A DNA stretch of 64,000 nt from Epiperipatus broadwayi (taxonomy: Eukaryota; Onychophora; Udeonychophora; Euonychophora; Peripatidae): NCBI GenBank assembly GCA_028023455.1, contig JAQFVV010006469.1:870001-934000 (forward strand), written 5' to 3'. Of the stretch, positions 37,391-51,036 are shown in pieces; positions within the stretch are counted from its first letter, which is position 1; each line of letters opens with the position of its first letter. Position numbers and translations under genes: made by a program. Below the pieces are notes generated by a model, which was not told the origin of the DNA, made no database searches, and worked only from the letters and a program-made list of their open reading frames with translations.

Positions 37391-38815
37391 TTTCAAGGAT
37401 TTCTCGAAGATGTGAATTAATAACATTGATTATATAAATATACTTTTTAATATATATATATATCAATAGATGTTTATAAACAGTTGTAAGAAAAATATTA
37501 CATGACTGAATTTTTCTTATTATCTAGTGTTTTTCCTCTCTGAAATAAATAAAACAATGCAAGTTGACCATTAAAAATCAAATATTAGATCTAAACAATA
37601 TTGCATTTAGTTCTAATTCTTTAATTTTTAGAACAAATAATACACTTTAATGCGTTCTGTTTTCTAAATAACATTATAAATTAATGAAGATTCCAAACTA
37701 TATTAAAAAGTAAATAACAAGAAGTCTCACTTAAGTTAATGCAGTTACCGTTCAATACATTCACATACGATCTCATATTAATGAATTAATTGTTAAAATA
37801 TAATTGTATTTATTTTTAAACAAAAATTAAAATATCATTAAGCCATATGTTTAGGCAATTTAATCATTCATTCCTCAAAGTCAATTAAATGATTCTAAAC
37901 CAATCATAAAGTAAAGTCTTAATGAAGCTGAAATGACACGTGGTGGAGACACCGCAGTTTAAACTATTAATTCATTTATTGTAATTACAATATTGATTAG
38001 AAATATAACAGAATAATAATAGCATAATAAAATGAATCAGATATTTCTGCTCTTAAAATAAAATCTAGTCAATATATGTATTTGCTGAATTAAAGTAATC
38101 TTTCGATTAAAAGAAAATAGTATGCTTGTAATTAATATTATTTTTAAAACGTACAATTAAAAAATTATATACACTTACTTAATTATAAATTAAATGTGTT
38201 TTGCTTTAATAAAAATATTACATGAATTGATATAGTTTTTAATAAACTAATATAGGAAAAGTAAATAAATAGTTGCAGGTGGCTATAATAAATAAAATGA
38301 ATGGGACATAAAACCAATAAAGTACAGTATTTATATTTTTAAACATTGCTGCACCCACCCACCACCACCATCATCGAAGTTAGCAGTATAAAAGTCATTT
38401 ATTTATAGTTTCAATTATTTCACAGCTCTCTTTACTTCTATTTTTTCATCATCTGTATCTCTCTGGAGATTTGACGGGCAAACATTTTTTACACTATAAA
38501 CTGAGCATTTCTTTGTGAATATATTTTGGAAATAACTTTTTCATTCACAAAAAAAAAAAAACCACATAACAATCTTCTGCGTTTGAATAGTACACTGCTT
38601 AATATAGCAATATTCTAAGGACTAAATCCAGACATTGAACTTGCACTTGTGCTACTCAGAATGTAATTAAATTGCACATGGCTACCATCTATCAGTGCAA
38701 ATAATGAATATAAATAACAAAGCCGTTTACTCAAGTTAATTTCATCCAGTTTTTTAGGTTTATGTTTGTAGTCTGAATGTACAACAGTTTTCTTGTGACT
38801 TTAATTTCTTGTTAA
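37391..38815. other. AT-rich noncoding sequence
   Basis: No gene recognised. A pyrimidine- and CCA-rich patch (CACCCACCCACCACC) lies near 38351-38370. Confidence 0.4.
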
Positions 38816-38855
38816 ATTAAACTTTGATGAAGAATATTGTACAGTTAAAACGATA
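38812..38855 (+). other. Degenerate hammerhead-like motif
   Basis: TTTGATGAAGAATATTG, then CAGTTAAAACGATAAAC, resembles the CTGATGAAG ... GAAACG layout of Penelope-associated hammerheads and the motif at 25503-25546. Core bases are altered (TTG for CTG, TAAA for GAAA), so it is a relic at best. Confidence 0.2.
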
Positions 38856-40437
38856 AACATTAAAAAAATGCGTGAAAATGAATGCACGAGTAAAGGGATT
38901 TACTATTTATATTGATTATTATACAACTAATAAAAAGGGTAGCGGGTAAAAAAAGAAATGAATAATTTTTTTTTTTTTTTATAATGCATGTAATAAACTT
39001 GTTATTTTTTTAAAGCTGCTGTATTTTCATTTGTAATCTATTTAATGAATTCTTCCTGGATATGAATATTAGATTTATCCCAAAATAAATGTTCTGCGTA
39101 AGCATAAATACATACAGATAAATAAATAAGTTTATTTATAGGGAGTTACTTTGTGGTTTATAATTATTCATTGTACATTTATGTAAATATAGTTAGTATT
39201 ACTTTATATGTGATTGAAATATATTACATAAGTAAGTCAGCATACATGTGTTTATAAACACATTGTTTTGATATAAATGTATAAAGTTCCTTTTAATAAA
39301 TTTTTGAATACTATTAACATATTATTCCCATGGCACATGCATGTATTTATGTCCAGAGGTAGAAGAGTACTTAGACAACAAAATTGGGTGTGTCCTATAT
39401 AATTTGATGCAGATTTTAGAGCTCAAGATCCAAGAATTGTGGCCAGTTCTGTCACATAAACTTATAATAAATACCACAAGCAATAAACCATTCCATTATT
39501 TATTCATTTAAATGCTACAACACAAATTTGATCATAATCCATAGTAATTTATCACTGTTTGCCATAAACTATTCACAATTTTTTGTAGCAATTCAATGCT
39601 GCAATTAGAAGTAACTCTTGCTGAACCATTACATAAAATATGTGTATATTGATTATTAGTTTAGAATTTTGAGGATTCCCAATGCGTGCATTACTGCCAA
39701 TTTGTGGGTGCTGAGAAGATCTAAGAAGGCATTGCTGGTCCAAAATATAATAAAGGGGCATTGAAGACCAGTCACTGCTCTCATTGGGCTATACTTGTAA
39801 AAACATTCTGAGAAGTCTTATTAATCAAACACAAATACATGTTCCAATTAAGATTTACCTTCTTCTTAGCTGAACATATTTGTACTAGCTTGTGCACAAT
39901 GACATTTTACAAGTTTGAGCAAGTTGTGCATTTTCAGATGATATAAGTCTTAACAAGATTATTGTGTAAATAAATAATCAGTCAAAATAAGATTGAAATA
40001 AGCAACTATTAATAATTATAATATTCAATATTATAATATTTTGATTGATTATATATTTATATATTTGTGACAACATTATGGTATTGGATATTTGACCATT
40101 ATAGTAATAAGATTATTGCTTATACAAAGCACTGAATGTATTGCATGTTTTGATGAGTTCACTGAACATTACTGTAAATAGTGTGAAAAAATTTTAAGCA
40201 ATACCAATTTGTTTCTATACTCCTTCAGAGAAATTGTAAAACTAATGTTCAGTGTGGACCCTATATAGAGATTACAATAAAAGGATAATTTATGTTGTGT
40301 ACTTTGTATTATTGGCACAAATAATTATTTCGAAATGAGTAAGTACCTATTTGTTTTTTTTTATTTATATCATGTATTTTAAATTTTGTATAAGATTACT
40401 GTGATTATTATGATGTGACTATGTTGGTGTAGCAAAG
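38856..40437. other. AT-rich noncoding sequence
   Basis: No gene recognised. 39330-39780 is somewhat less AT-rich but gives no readable protein in any frame. Confidence 0.4.
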
Positions 40438-40505
40438 AGGTGAGTGTGTGCTAAGCATGACAATTACCAAGTGGCTTGATTTTGATTCTCAGCCAAAACT
40501 AATAT
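40426..40505 (+). mobile_element. Possible old SINE remnant
   Basis: TAGCAAAGAGG (A box with one mismatch) is followed about 55 bases later by GATTTTGATTCTC (B box with mismatches), the expected spacing for a tRNA-derived promoter. There is no A-rich tail or target-site duplication. Weak. Confidence 0.25.
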
Positions 40506-40837
40506 TTATATTTGTTTCAATTTAGTTTTACCAGAAAATTCCTCACAGAGTCAACTTTGAATGATTGTAAGAATCTATGTGGATCAATTAACAATCAAGT
40601 TTTACTTTGTTAAATGTCTAGATTAAATTTCTGAGTTCTAATTAATAATGGTTGTTTTACTTTTTGTGATAAATATCGATTGATTTTCTATTTGTCACCT
40701 CTGAGTATTTGGTATAGATATGGTCATTTAGGTTTTTTTTATTAGCAGGAGGTATTTATGTAATATAAATTGTGTTAAATTAAATTTAAATATAATAAAA
40801 TTAATCATCTTATTTGTTTTATTTTCCAAGTAGAATC

Positions 40838-42430
40838 ATGTCGGATTCAAAAAAAAAATGTAGACAGTAAAATGTTGATTATTTGAAATATGGTTTTATT
40901 CAGTCACCTACAAATAAGATTCTGCCTCCAATGAAATCATGAAACTTTTCATGATAAAAAAAACATTTCACTAAAATCGATTTTGACAGAAAAAGTAAAG
41001 ATTTATCCTACTTTCAAATGTTCAAAGATTGACATTTAAAATGTCCCACTTTGCATGATATGTTTTCTGTAGCAGCAAAACAAGACAGTGATGGATTACA
41101 TGCCTCTTACATTATTTAATTTCTTATAGGTAAATTGGGGAAACCACACATTATTTGGTGAATAATATATACTACTGGCTATAAATGAGGTTCTGTGCAT
41201 TGTGTTGCACAAGCATGGCCCAGGATGTGAAGAGTTCACTAAGACTATTGAGTTTTCTTTACAATTTGATGAATCAACCTTACCAAACCATAATACTTTA
41301 CTTCGAGCATACATTCACTTCATAAAAGATGAAAAACAATTGCTAAGAACTATTATTCACAAGACAATTACAAATGGACACAAAAGGACAGTCTTTATTT
41401 GATGTATTGGAATGCTATTTTACAGAAAAAGGTATTGCTTTAAAATATATTGTCAGTTGCTACTGATGGTGCTGGCAATAGTTGGATGCTGCTGCAGGTT
41501 TATTTCACATTTTAAAAAAGTAGTACCAAATGTAGTCACTTTACATACATTGTGTAATTCACAATTAACATTTGGAGGCAAAAAATCTGAATGACTGCCT
41601 TTGTTGCTTCCTATAATATGTAATTACAGCAATTAACAAGATAAAAAGCAACGCTCTCAATGATAGATTGTTTGGAAACTTTTATGATTAAAACAGTGAT
41701 TTCAGTCATTTACTACTGCACACAGAAGTTCATTGATTATCAAAGGATACCTGTCTAAAGTGATTTTTTGACCTTTTTGACTCAGTTTTAGAGTTTTTTT
41801 GAAAACAGATGATTCGTTGAAATAGAATTTAATCAAATTTAAAAATGATATAGCTTACTTAACAGATTTGTTCGATAAACTTAATGAAACAAATCTACAG
41901 CTGCAAGAAGATGGTATAAATTTCATCAAAGTGAAGGTTATTATTTTTGAATTCATAGCAAATAAAATGTAGGCCAAAGAGAATTTGACCAATTTCCAAA
42001 TCTTGCCCCAGTGGCAACAAATGATGCTAACATTCTGGTATACATTCAGCATTTGGAAGCACTTAGAGAAGATTTTGTGAATCAATTTCAGGACATCCTC
42101 AATAAGGCTATTCTAGATTGGGTTCTAAAAATTTCCTCAAATCAGCATGCAGCAGAATTATAACTGCAGGAGAAGTTGGTAGAATGATCAACAAACGAAG
42201 AACTGAAATTAAAATTAAAAAATGGGTATCAAAAATTTTGCTCCAAAAGCAAATCCCAATATTATATCTTACTTTGTGGGCTGCATCAAAGAAGTTCCTC
42301 CTTGCATTTGTATCATCATATTTACCTGAAAGGGATTTAGCATAGTTATCAATCTATTGACAAAAAAAGAAACATATTGTTAATAGTATAACAAGGTGAC
42401 TTTAAGACTGCTGATGACAAAAATGGCATT
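40838..42430 (+). pseudogene. Decayed hAT transposase of the ZBED/SCAND3 type
   Basis: Reading across frames recovers the ordered blocks of this transposase family. The ATG at 40838 starts MSDSKKKCRQ, then NVDYLKYGF. The BED zinc-finger region is reduced and lacks its CxxC. It is followed by DLSYFQMF and SVAAKQDSDGL. FSLQFDESTL carries the first catalytic-region Asp near 41268, and a TDGA block follows near 41462-41473. Next come VVPNVVTLHTL, INKIKSNALNDRLF, LLLHTEV, DIAYLTDLFDKLNE and finally the dimerisation domain LWAASKKFLLAF then SSYLPERDLA near 42275-42345. Many stops and frameshifts show it is inactive. Similar transposases have been domesticated as host genes in other animals, but this copy has not. 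Confidence 0.85.
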
Positions 42431-42637
42431 ATATATTTATAAATTAGTGTCATCATGCCAAGCTCAGTCCTCTCACTAATAGTATTATATAGGTGCATTT
42501 GTATTTTTGTTTATTTTATTTTGAATGAGACACCAGTATTGTTAAATTCCTATAATAAATAAATTGAAAGATATCTGTTTTTATTTTTATAGGGGGGGGG
42601 TGCTGATTAAAGTATTATTTGAAAAGATGGGTTTTGA

Positions 42638-42661
42638 CCCAAAAAAGATTGGGAACATCTG
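42638..42661 (-). repeat. hAT 3' terminal inverted repeat
   Basis: GACCCAAAAAAGATTGGGAA then CATCTG is the complement of the CAG..GTTCCCAA.CTTTTTT terminus usual for this hAT group. It closes the element about 230 bases past the transposase end. The matching 5' terminus was not found upstream of 40838, so the left end is probably deleted or diverged. Confidence 0.6.
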
Positions 42662-43664
42662 GTTTAGTTGGTTGTGTCAAATGTTTATATATAATGATAC
42701 TCCATACATTTGTCACCTTAGAATATTGGCAGAATAGCTAATGGCTAGTACAGTTTTTACTTCAAAAATAATTTAAAAATTATACAACTATGGTAGTATA
42801 CATGTTATTAATTTCCAGATTATTGTAAACTGATGAAGATTGTGAATAACTAAAAAATGGTTCAGTGATAGAAAAACTTGATAAGCAATATAAAAATAAC
42901 AGTTTCTAATTAATTTCTGACAAAAAGTTAAAGGGCAGGAGTAGAGAAAAAACTCATTTGGAGTATATGAGACATATATCATAATGTTTGACTTAGAAAC
43001 TTTAAGACTACCTGCTAGTACAGTCTTCAAATTGAACACATTGTACTATTATAACTACTGATATCATAATAATAGACAGTTGTAATATTATTGATTAACT
43101 CACCTATCTATAAATATGATGTCAATAATGATGAGATTTCAGAATGGCTTTGAAATTATTCTACTATAATAACAGAGGAAAAAAATATTGTATATTCAGA
43201 AATAAGCCACTTAAATTATCAATAAGTCCAAATTTTGGTATTAAATTTTTTATAAAGCAATTTCCTTCCGTAAATTAGCTACTCGTGTAAATTTTACCAT
43301 TTGCTCTCATATTTAATTTCTATTCATTAGTATAAATCTTTGTGTTTTTTTTAATTAAAGATTTACAGAGAAGATTCTACAAGGTAATCAAATTGCTTAA
43401 ACAAATGAATAAAAATTGTATGTTCCTTCTGCTATATGGGTGATCAAATATCAAACTAACAATACAAGTATTTTAATAATTTTTATTAGTCATTCATCAG
43501 ATTGAAGATTATTTAATAATGAATAATATTCTGTAAGTAATTATTGGTTAATCTCTACTCTAATAGATGACTACTAAAAATTATTAATATACTTTCATTA
43601 AGTGATTTACGTCAAAGTTCTGAGAGCAGCACATTTGACACTTATCAAATAATCTGTAGTACTA
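42662..43664. other. AT-rich noncoding sequence
   Basis: Nothing recognised. An 83-codon minus-strand frame (42788-43039) has no motif. Confidence 0.4.
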
Positions 43665-43750
43665 TATGTGTAAGAGATTGTGGTATGGGCCAACTGTTGA
43701 GTGCTGGTTCAGCACGAAATATAAATCTTGAGGATCATAGATATTTTTTA
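43665..43750 (-). mobile_element. F1 family fragment
   Basis: GGGCCAACTGTTGAGTGCTG then GTTCAGCACGAAATATAAAT is the F1 core in the orientation opposite to the copies at 36.7 and 37.1 kb. Only the core survives. Confidence 0.6.
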
Positions 43751-43850
43751 CATCCCCCCACAAGGTGTTAAAAGCGGCTAGAAACCAGTCCCTAACTTGC
43801 GCGCGAGAGGTGCAGTGGAAATTACGCTACCGAAATATTATTAACTACAG
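43751..43850. other. Isolated CpG-containing patch
   Basis: CTAACTTGCGCGCGAGAGG and ATTACGCTACCG stand out in a CpG-poor, AT-rich background. No frame or RNA fold is recognised. It lies about 300 bases downstream (minus sense) of the possible exon at 44151-44249. Confidence 0.4.
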
Positions 43851-44150
43851 TATACAAATATTCTTAATATCTGCGACAAAGATATGGTTTCGTTTTTCTT
43901 CCACCACATTAAAATTATATATATAAATAATCTTTTATCTGGGTTTTAAATGTTATAAAGAACAGCAAGTTTAAAAATAATTTTTTTTGTTAAATGTTGA
44001 TTGTATTTATATTTTAAACTGTTTTTAATACTCTATTATATATATAGATTTATTTTCTTTTAATGCAAAATATGTGCTATTTTCATTAAAAGATTTTGTT
44101 TGTTTAAAGTACTTATTTTCTTTTTGTACAGATTTATTACTCAAGCTTAC

Positions 44151-44249
44151 ATTAAATATGAAATTCTTGTCAATCATCAGCGTCATTAGAAACTGTACAA
44201 TCAACTCCTCAGTATATCTGATGGTTCTTCCATCATCTTTATTACTCAT
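44151..44249 (-). CDS. Possible first coding exon
   Basis: On the minus strand ATG at 44249 opens 33 codons beginning MSNKDDGRTIRYTEELIV, with balanced, polar composition unlike the surrounding AT-driven frames. It is followed exactly in phase 0 by the donor-like GTAAGC (complement of 44145-44150). Beyond that point the frame becomes Asn/Lys-rich noise. No downstream exon could be identified. The family is not recognised; it may be a host exon, the start of a transposon gene, or chance. Confidence 0.27.
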
Positions 44250-45059
44250 TTCTATTATTTATTGAACGAGTGCGATATAATCTCACCCCACTTTTAACGT
44301 TTTCTATCTATATTCAATGAAATCTAAATAATGTTTATCTCATTTTCCTGACACCTCCACAACCTGGGGTTTGAATTGAAATAGATCTTGGATAATATCT
44401 GGACAGCTGAGAAGTTTTAAGTTTGCTTATGATTTTTCTCAGGTAGCTAGTCAATATCCTTCTAATTATTATTTGATAAATGGGGATGCGCCTATTCTAG
44501 TTAAATATTAAGGCAAGAAACATAAACTATAAATAACCTTTAACAACTAGCAATTAAAGTAGCATGATGAACGGGATTAATTTTTATATTTTTCAATACC
44601 GTGACTCCTTGATAAATCTTGGTCTATAGGGAATTATTTAAAATATTTTATGACTCAAATTAAAATTTTACTTTGTAAATTAGTAAATAAACTTTAAAAT
44701 CAATATGATTTTCAATTGTTTGAAAACATGATAAGTAAGTAATCGAATGGTTTGTCAGTCAGAAGATCACATGACATATGAACACTATAAGTGAGAGTTG
44801 AGTTTTAAATCATGAATCATTAGCTCTCAAATCTCTAATAATACAGTAAACTACACAGGTGATATCAGGGCAAATTAAAAAATTATATATATAATAGAAG
44901 CTATAATTTCCAATAAATGAATGCTTTGTAAATAAATTACATGTTTTAATTCAATCACTAAGAAAATTTAATGGAATTTTTTAGCAAATAAAACACACCA
45001 TTTTTAATATAATTAGAAGTATTTTATTTTTTAGTGATAAATATTTGTGTGTGTGTGTG
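44250..45059. other. AT-rich noncoding sequence
   Basis: Nothing recognised apart from a weak B-box-like word (GGGGTTTGAATTG near 44365) without a partner A box. Confidence 0.4.
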
Positions 45060-47160
45060 ATTTCATTACTTTTAGTCGTTGTCGTTATAATATTTTTTTT
45101 TCATTATTTCAAAAAGCTTCGTTATCTCATCTTTCATATGGTCTTCTTCTAAGTCTCCATCAATATTTTGGAATCCAGTTTAATTAAGTTTGCATAAATA
45201 TTATCTCTTTTAGCAGCATGCCCCACTTATGTCTATTTTATTCATTTAATTCTTTCAATGACAACAGTAATAAATATTAGTTATCATATCTATTTTATTT
45301 TCATTTATTCTTTGATAATACAACATATCTCTTTGCATATTTTCTTTTAAATCAACTGCATTTGCAGTACTTCTATTAAGTGTTTATGTTTCAGATCCAT
45401 AAGTAAGCATTGAGAAGATATATTTATTAAAAATCTTTTTTATGGCATAGATATATTTCTTTTAATATTTAATATTTTTTATGACATAGAAATTTTTCTT
45501 TTAATATTAAATTATTTCTGTAAAATATTCTAACTTTAATTCTGGGATTTTCATCTTCAAATTTCTACCTGTAATAACAATTTTAAAAAGGTACTTGTTA
45601 GTTGTTGTTTTATTTGTTATCATTTCTTTTTGAAAAATCATAGAATAATTATTTTAGACTTTTTAGAATTTATTTTTGATCCGATTTTTTTTTGTCTTTA
45701 TCAAATAACTCTTATGGCATTTTGTAAACCTTGGAAGCTTTATTTGTGAATATAGCAAGCATTTCAACAGCAAAATCTTGATGAAACTGTAATAATCTCT
45801 ATTTATAATTATCTCCTTAATTTCTATTTTTTAATCACAATATATATTACACAAAATTTCTGTAAAACATTTTGTAAAGATAAAATAATTGAGTTTAATA
45901 TTAATAGTAAAAATTTTCAAAATTTGTCCATCTGAATGAATGACCAGATGCTTCAAAGTTTTATTGACAAAAATATACTTATAAAGTCAAACATATTTTC
46001 AAAATCTACAAATACAATTCTAAGTGGCAACCCTATTCAATGGTTTTTTGTTGTAACTTATCTTAATGCTTGGATATGATCTACCTGCTTGGCATTTTGA
46101 GTAACTTTAATATGATTTTCTCCTTAAATTTATACTAATCTTAGTAGTAATCTTACATAAAACCAATAAAAAATTTGATAATCATCTAATTTCCAACTAA
46201 AGAAATGGATGAGCTATGAATATGATGTGTAATATATCCAAAGCATGCTAAGCACGAATAAAGGTATTTAGATAAAAATATATGGTTACCTTTTTTGTAA
46301 ATATATCTGGAATATATTAACACTACTTTATTTCTTAAATATCAGCAAAATTATTGTATTCTTTCCATCATTTGGTATATCTTTATCATTTAGACATTTT
46401 GTATATTATTTTACCAAAAATTTCTCAATTTCACCACTGCTTCTTTTAAAATATCTGCAGATTTCATCATTTCCTATTTATTCTTCACAGATTTAACTAC
46501 ATGGCTCATCTCTTCATTTAAATCACTTGGTACTTCAAAATAATTATAGTTACAGGATCTAATTATATGTAAAATACTTTTATATCTTCTTTTTAGTAAT
46601 ATTATATCACCTTTCCTTCATTTCTTTCAATATCAAGATGTTGATTCATATTTTTGAAACTCTTATTTTTTATAGCTTTACTTGTTATTTTATAGTTCTA
46701 TTTTCTTATATCATCATTACTATTTTTTATTATTTTAGAAATATTTAATTCATTTATTTTTTTTAAACACATATTACTTCATTTCATTTTTTTTATCTAT
46801 TAAATATTTACTGTGAATTTCTATATTTTTTATTTTTTTGAATATTTTTTATTAATCTTGCTTAAGTTTGAGCCGTATTCAACCTGTTAATATTTTAAAA
46901 TGATTGCAGTTCTTGCTGAAATTCATCAAATATTTCTGAAGGTTAGGGATATCAAATATTATCACTACCTTTCTAAATAACGTTTTGTCTCTTTAGCTTT
47001 AAGATCTTTCTAATCAAGATCACTTCCAATGTTGATTCTAGGACTTCATGTGAGTCATAATGTAATACAATTCTGCTTTATGATAGTTCTTTCTTACCAA
47101 GTTTTCTTTAAATGTTTTTCAAAAAGAATATAATATATAATTATATGTTAGACTATTTCC
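45060..47160 (-). mobile_element. Ancient degraded RTE LINE copy
   Basis: Scattered blocks align in order with the full-length RTE at 52523-55908 on the same strand. GGAATCCAGTTTAA then ATTATCTCTTTTAG near 45170-45215 matches the C-terminal coding part. CAGATCCATAAGTAAG near 45395 and TTTAGACATTTTGTATA near 46388 match 52937 and 53976. ATTTCTGAAGGTTAGGGATA near 46930, then ATCACTTCCAATGTTGATTC near 47020, match 54650-54760. Divergence is high, with many indels and no open frame. The copy seems to end near 47160, short of the 5' end of the endonuclease. Confidence 0.75.
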
Positions 47161-50100
47161 ATCACCTAACTGAATTTTTAAGTCTTTTTATAAAAATTCA
47201 AATTTTATATTTTTTCACATACATTGAACTATAAATAATAACACCCAATTCATGTAGAAGTGTGAATTTTTCCAAAAACAGTTAACAATTACCAAAAGGT
47301 CCCTCTCGTGGTAAAATGGAGCACTCGAGGCACATAGTAATAAGATTAAAGCCTTATATGTATTTATGTGCTGACCATGTGCTTAATAAGAATTAATGTT
47401 TAAAACTTCTATTACTAAATTTAACAGGTCTAATCCCCTTTTATATTAGTAACTATATCAAATTTACACAAACTACTTCCACCTACCTTTTAAACGTTTT
47501 TTAACTCTAACATTAAAATTTTATGTGATGGTTTCAAGTTATTCTGTTTGCTCTGTTAAAAAGTTTTCTGCATATTGATATGAAAATCCAATTCCTAGTT
47601 GGAATGAGAACTTGGATGATATTAAATGCAGATAGTTAATGTGAATAATAATTTCTTCTATATATTCTAATATCATTGATATCCATAAGCTATTATCCTT
47701 TATTTTTTATTGATAATGAATTCTATTTGAATATCCTATCAATTTTTGTATCTTTAGAGTAAAATACATATCTCATATTTTTGGATAAATGTCCTCCTTA
47801 ATGCATTAGATAATTATTTTTCCATGTCATGCAATCTTTCTTTACTTAAAAGTTATCTTTTAGTTTTAGATAGTCATTCTTTGAATGTTATTATGGATCA
47901 GTAATCCTGAAATTATTAGCACTTTCTGTTTTCATCTACAAATCATTGCTTTGGATAAGACATAACATTTTTGGGATATAAGAACCATGATTTATTTTTT
48001 TGGTCTAAGTGTTAAGCTGAAATCTTATTCAAAAATCATCAGGCACTGTAAATAAAAGAAAATAGTATTCTCATGATATTAAACTCTGAAAAAAATTTCT
48101 AATATGGTCATTTATTTGTAAATGATTTCATAGCATGGACAATTCAAGGCAACAATGTATAGAATGAATATTAAAAATTCATTCTACTCAGTTTGCCCTA
48201 TTTACAGGCATTCTATTTTAAAATTATTTATACATTTTATTTGAATCTAGTTTAGTTTTATTTGCATTTGTGTATGTTTTTTTAATGAATAGGTAATAAA
48301 ATGGCTTAATTTACAAAATTTTACTTAATTTTAATCAATAAATATTAACCAACTAACTTAAATAAAAGCAACTGTTTTCAACATAAAATTATGTTGTTAC
48401 TGAATAAAGTGTTATTACAATCAATAGGATTAAAGATTTATAACCGCTCCATTAAAATTTGATTAAAAACAATTTATCAAAATACATCCATTTTATTAAA
48501 GTCAATTCTGAGGCAAGGTAATTATTATTTAAATAGCTCATTTCAAGTCAAATTTATTATTTATTAGGTTTACCAATTTCCAGACAAAAAGGGTTAACAG
48601 TTTTTTTATAATAATTAATATTTTAGGACAATAACAGCTAGGTATTTTTAATGAAATATAATGAATGTTTAATTGGGTTGGACCATGGGCTAGCCACAGA
48701 AATAAAATGTCTAATCTTGATTAGAAATTGAAAAAATTTCCAACTTTTACCTGGATTAGATTAGAATTTTAAGTCAAACATTTCTTAGCATATATTTGAT
48801 AATTAGTAGTTCAATTTTAGTACCAATTATTAGCTTGGATGATTTATCATAATTGTGACACTTTTTATGGGAATAACATGGCAGAAAATTTCCTTTTGCT
48901 TTTTTAAACAATCATCCAAACTCTCACTCATTAATATCAAGCTTTAGCAAATATCATTAACTCTCAAATTCAGCATGTTTACAAAAGCATTCCTGATCAG
49001 TACTGTATCTTGGCATTTAAACAGAGTTTTGCTTTTTAACTAATTCTGGGATTACTCAGTTTTGATAGATGGTGCTACTTATAGTGTAAGCATATGGTTA
49101 TTGTGGAATTCTACTTCACTTTAATAATTTAGATTTTTCCTATTTTCCTCTTCAGCTGAAAATAAAATCAAAAATATTTACACCATATAAAAATAACTTT
49201 AACCACTCAGCCAATGTTTTTTAATCTGTCTATAGAAAGAGTCTTGTGGTGATGTTTCCATAATTTGGGGTTAGAATCTAATAGAAACTAGAAAAATTTT
49301 TTTTTTGTTAGATAATTTTTTTTAGGTAAGCTCATGACTTTTTGAAGTAGTGGACACTGATATCCATCAGTAAATGTTGTCATTCTTAACTGAAAGATAA
49401 GTGTCAAAGCATATGCATCAGTATGAATGAATTACCATAGTGCCATCTTATTTTTATAATTGGGAAATCTTTTATTATTATTATTATGCAAAAAAAAAAT
49501 TTTGAATCAGTATCCATATATACCTTCCTTTACTATAGCATATAATTCAGTGCTGGAACATAAATTTTCTCATAAGAGGTGATCTGATATAAACATTTCA
49601 AACAAAAGATGATGTAAAGCCATAAAAAAAGTCAAATGAATTAACATTTAGGAGATTAGGCCATGTTGAAGCATAGAAGTGACAGAATTTCTGTTATCCA
49701 GATATTTTTAGCATTTGAGTCCATCACTCATGTGACACTAAACTATGCAGAGCAATATAAAGCAATAGGCTATTTAGCCAATATTGGCATTATTATTTTA
49801 CGATATTTTATGTGACTCAATGGTGATGGTTATCATATCAAACTGCCATTTCCATGGTTTAGGATTTGATTCCGGACAAAAAAATTTTTTTTTCTGATAA
49901 TCAGAATATATTCAGTCTAAAAAGGCACCCACTTAATTTGCAATAATTAGATATCTAATAATTTTTATTACAAATATGCATAACCTTAAAAACTGACATT
50001 TTAATAGCCTAGTGAATAATGATATTTTTTCTGTTCTTCCTAAGAAGAGAACACGAACAAATCTTTATCTTTCAAAAAGCTAGTTATGGTTCTTGTATCT

Positions 50101-51030
50101 TTGTAGCAAACCTTAAATATGAGATGCTATAATAATTTTCAATAGTATTTGTAAAAAGTAATTACATGCTCCTTTGAAACCCTTTAGTGAGATTCTCTCT
50201 TGGAGCCTTAAAATCTGCACAACGACAAATAATCTGCATTCTTATTAAAGCAAATTATTATTTACTACCACTTATCATCGATTAATAAATATTTTTTGTA
50301 ATGGTCTGTGTTTGGGTCAATAAACGAGGAAAAAAGAACTTACTAAGTATAAGTTGTTAAATATTTTACTAAAAGATACCGCCACAGATTCTCCACATGA
50401 CTTAATCCATCACTTTTTTAAATTCACGTTTATTAATTTACTTTTAAATAAATGTGAATTAATTTACATATACATCAAGATAAAGATTGAATTAAAATAC
50501 ATTTTTTATAGATTTTTATTTCAATTATGTTTTTAAAAATAAATCTGTTGAAACGGATTTTTTTGTTAACAATATTAATTGTTCCATTATATTGATGTCT
50601 GCCTACCTATCAAGCAAAAAATTCGATATTTGGATTTTTCTCGAAAGTATTCCTAATAATGATATTTGCAATTTTTTATGTAATTCACTACACATATATG
50701 TTTAGACATTTAGACGAATGATTTAAGACTTTTGCATAAATACGATTAGTTTATTTCGTTAAAAAATAATGAATGTGTATATAGTTCATTCTTTACAAAA
50801 ATCAAGAAATAGAATTGTTGGTATTATAATCTGTCCCAATTTATGTTTGATAGGTATTTTTATATGTTTTAAGACCTATTGCTATTTCATCAGAAATCTG
50901 AACCAATCGAGTCTTATATATAAAAATGAACATTTTACTTTGGTTGCCAATATGATTGAGTAAATGTTTATAAGAATAAATCAACTATGAATATTTTGGC
51001 TGACCTGCCAGCTGCAATTAAAATGGTTCT
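47161..51030. other. AT-rich noncoding sequence
   Basis: No gene recognised. A possible relic of a tRNA-derived SINE lies at 49800-49880: TGACTCAATGG, then GGATTTGATTCCGG, then an A/T tail, with two mismatches in each box. Confidence 0.35.
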
Positions 51031-51036
51031 CAGTAT

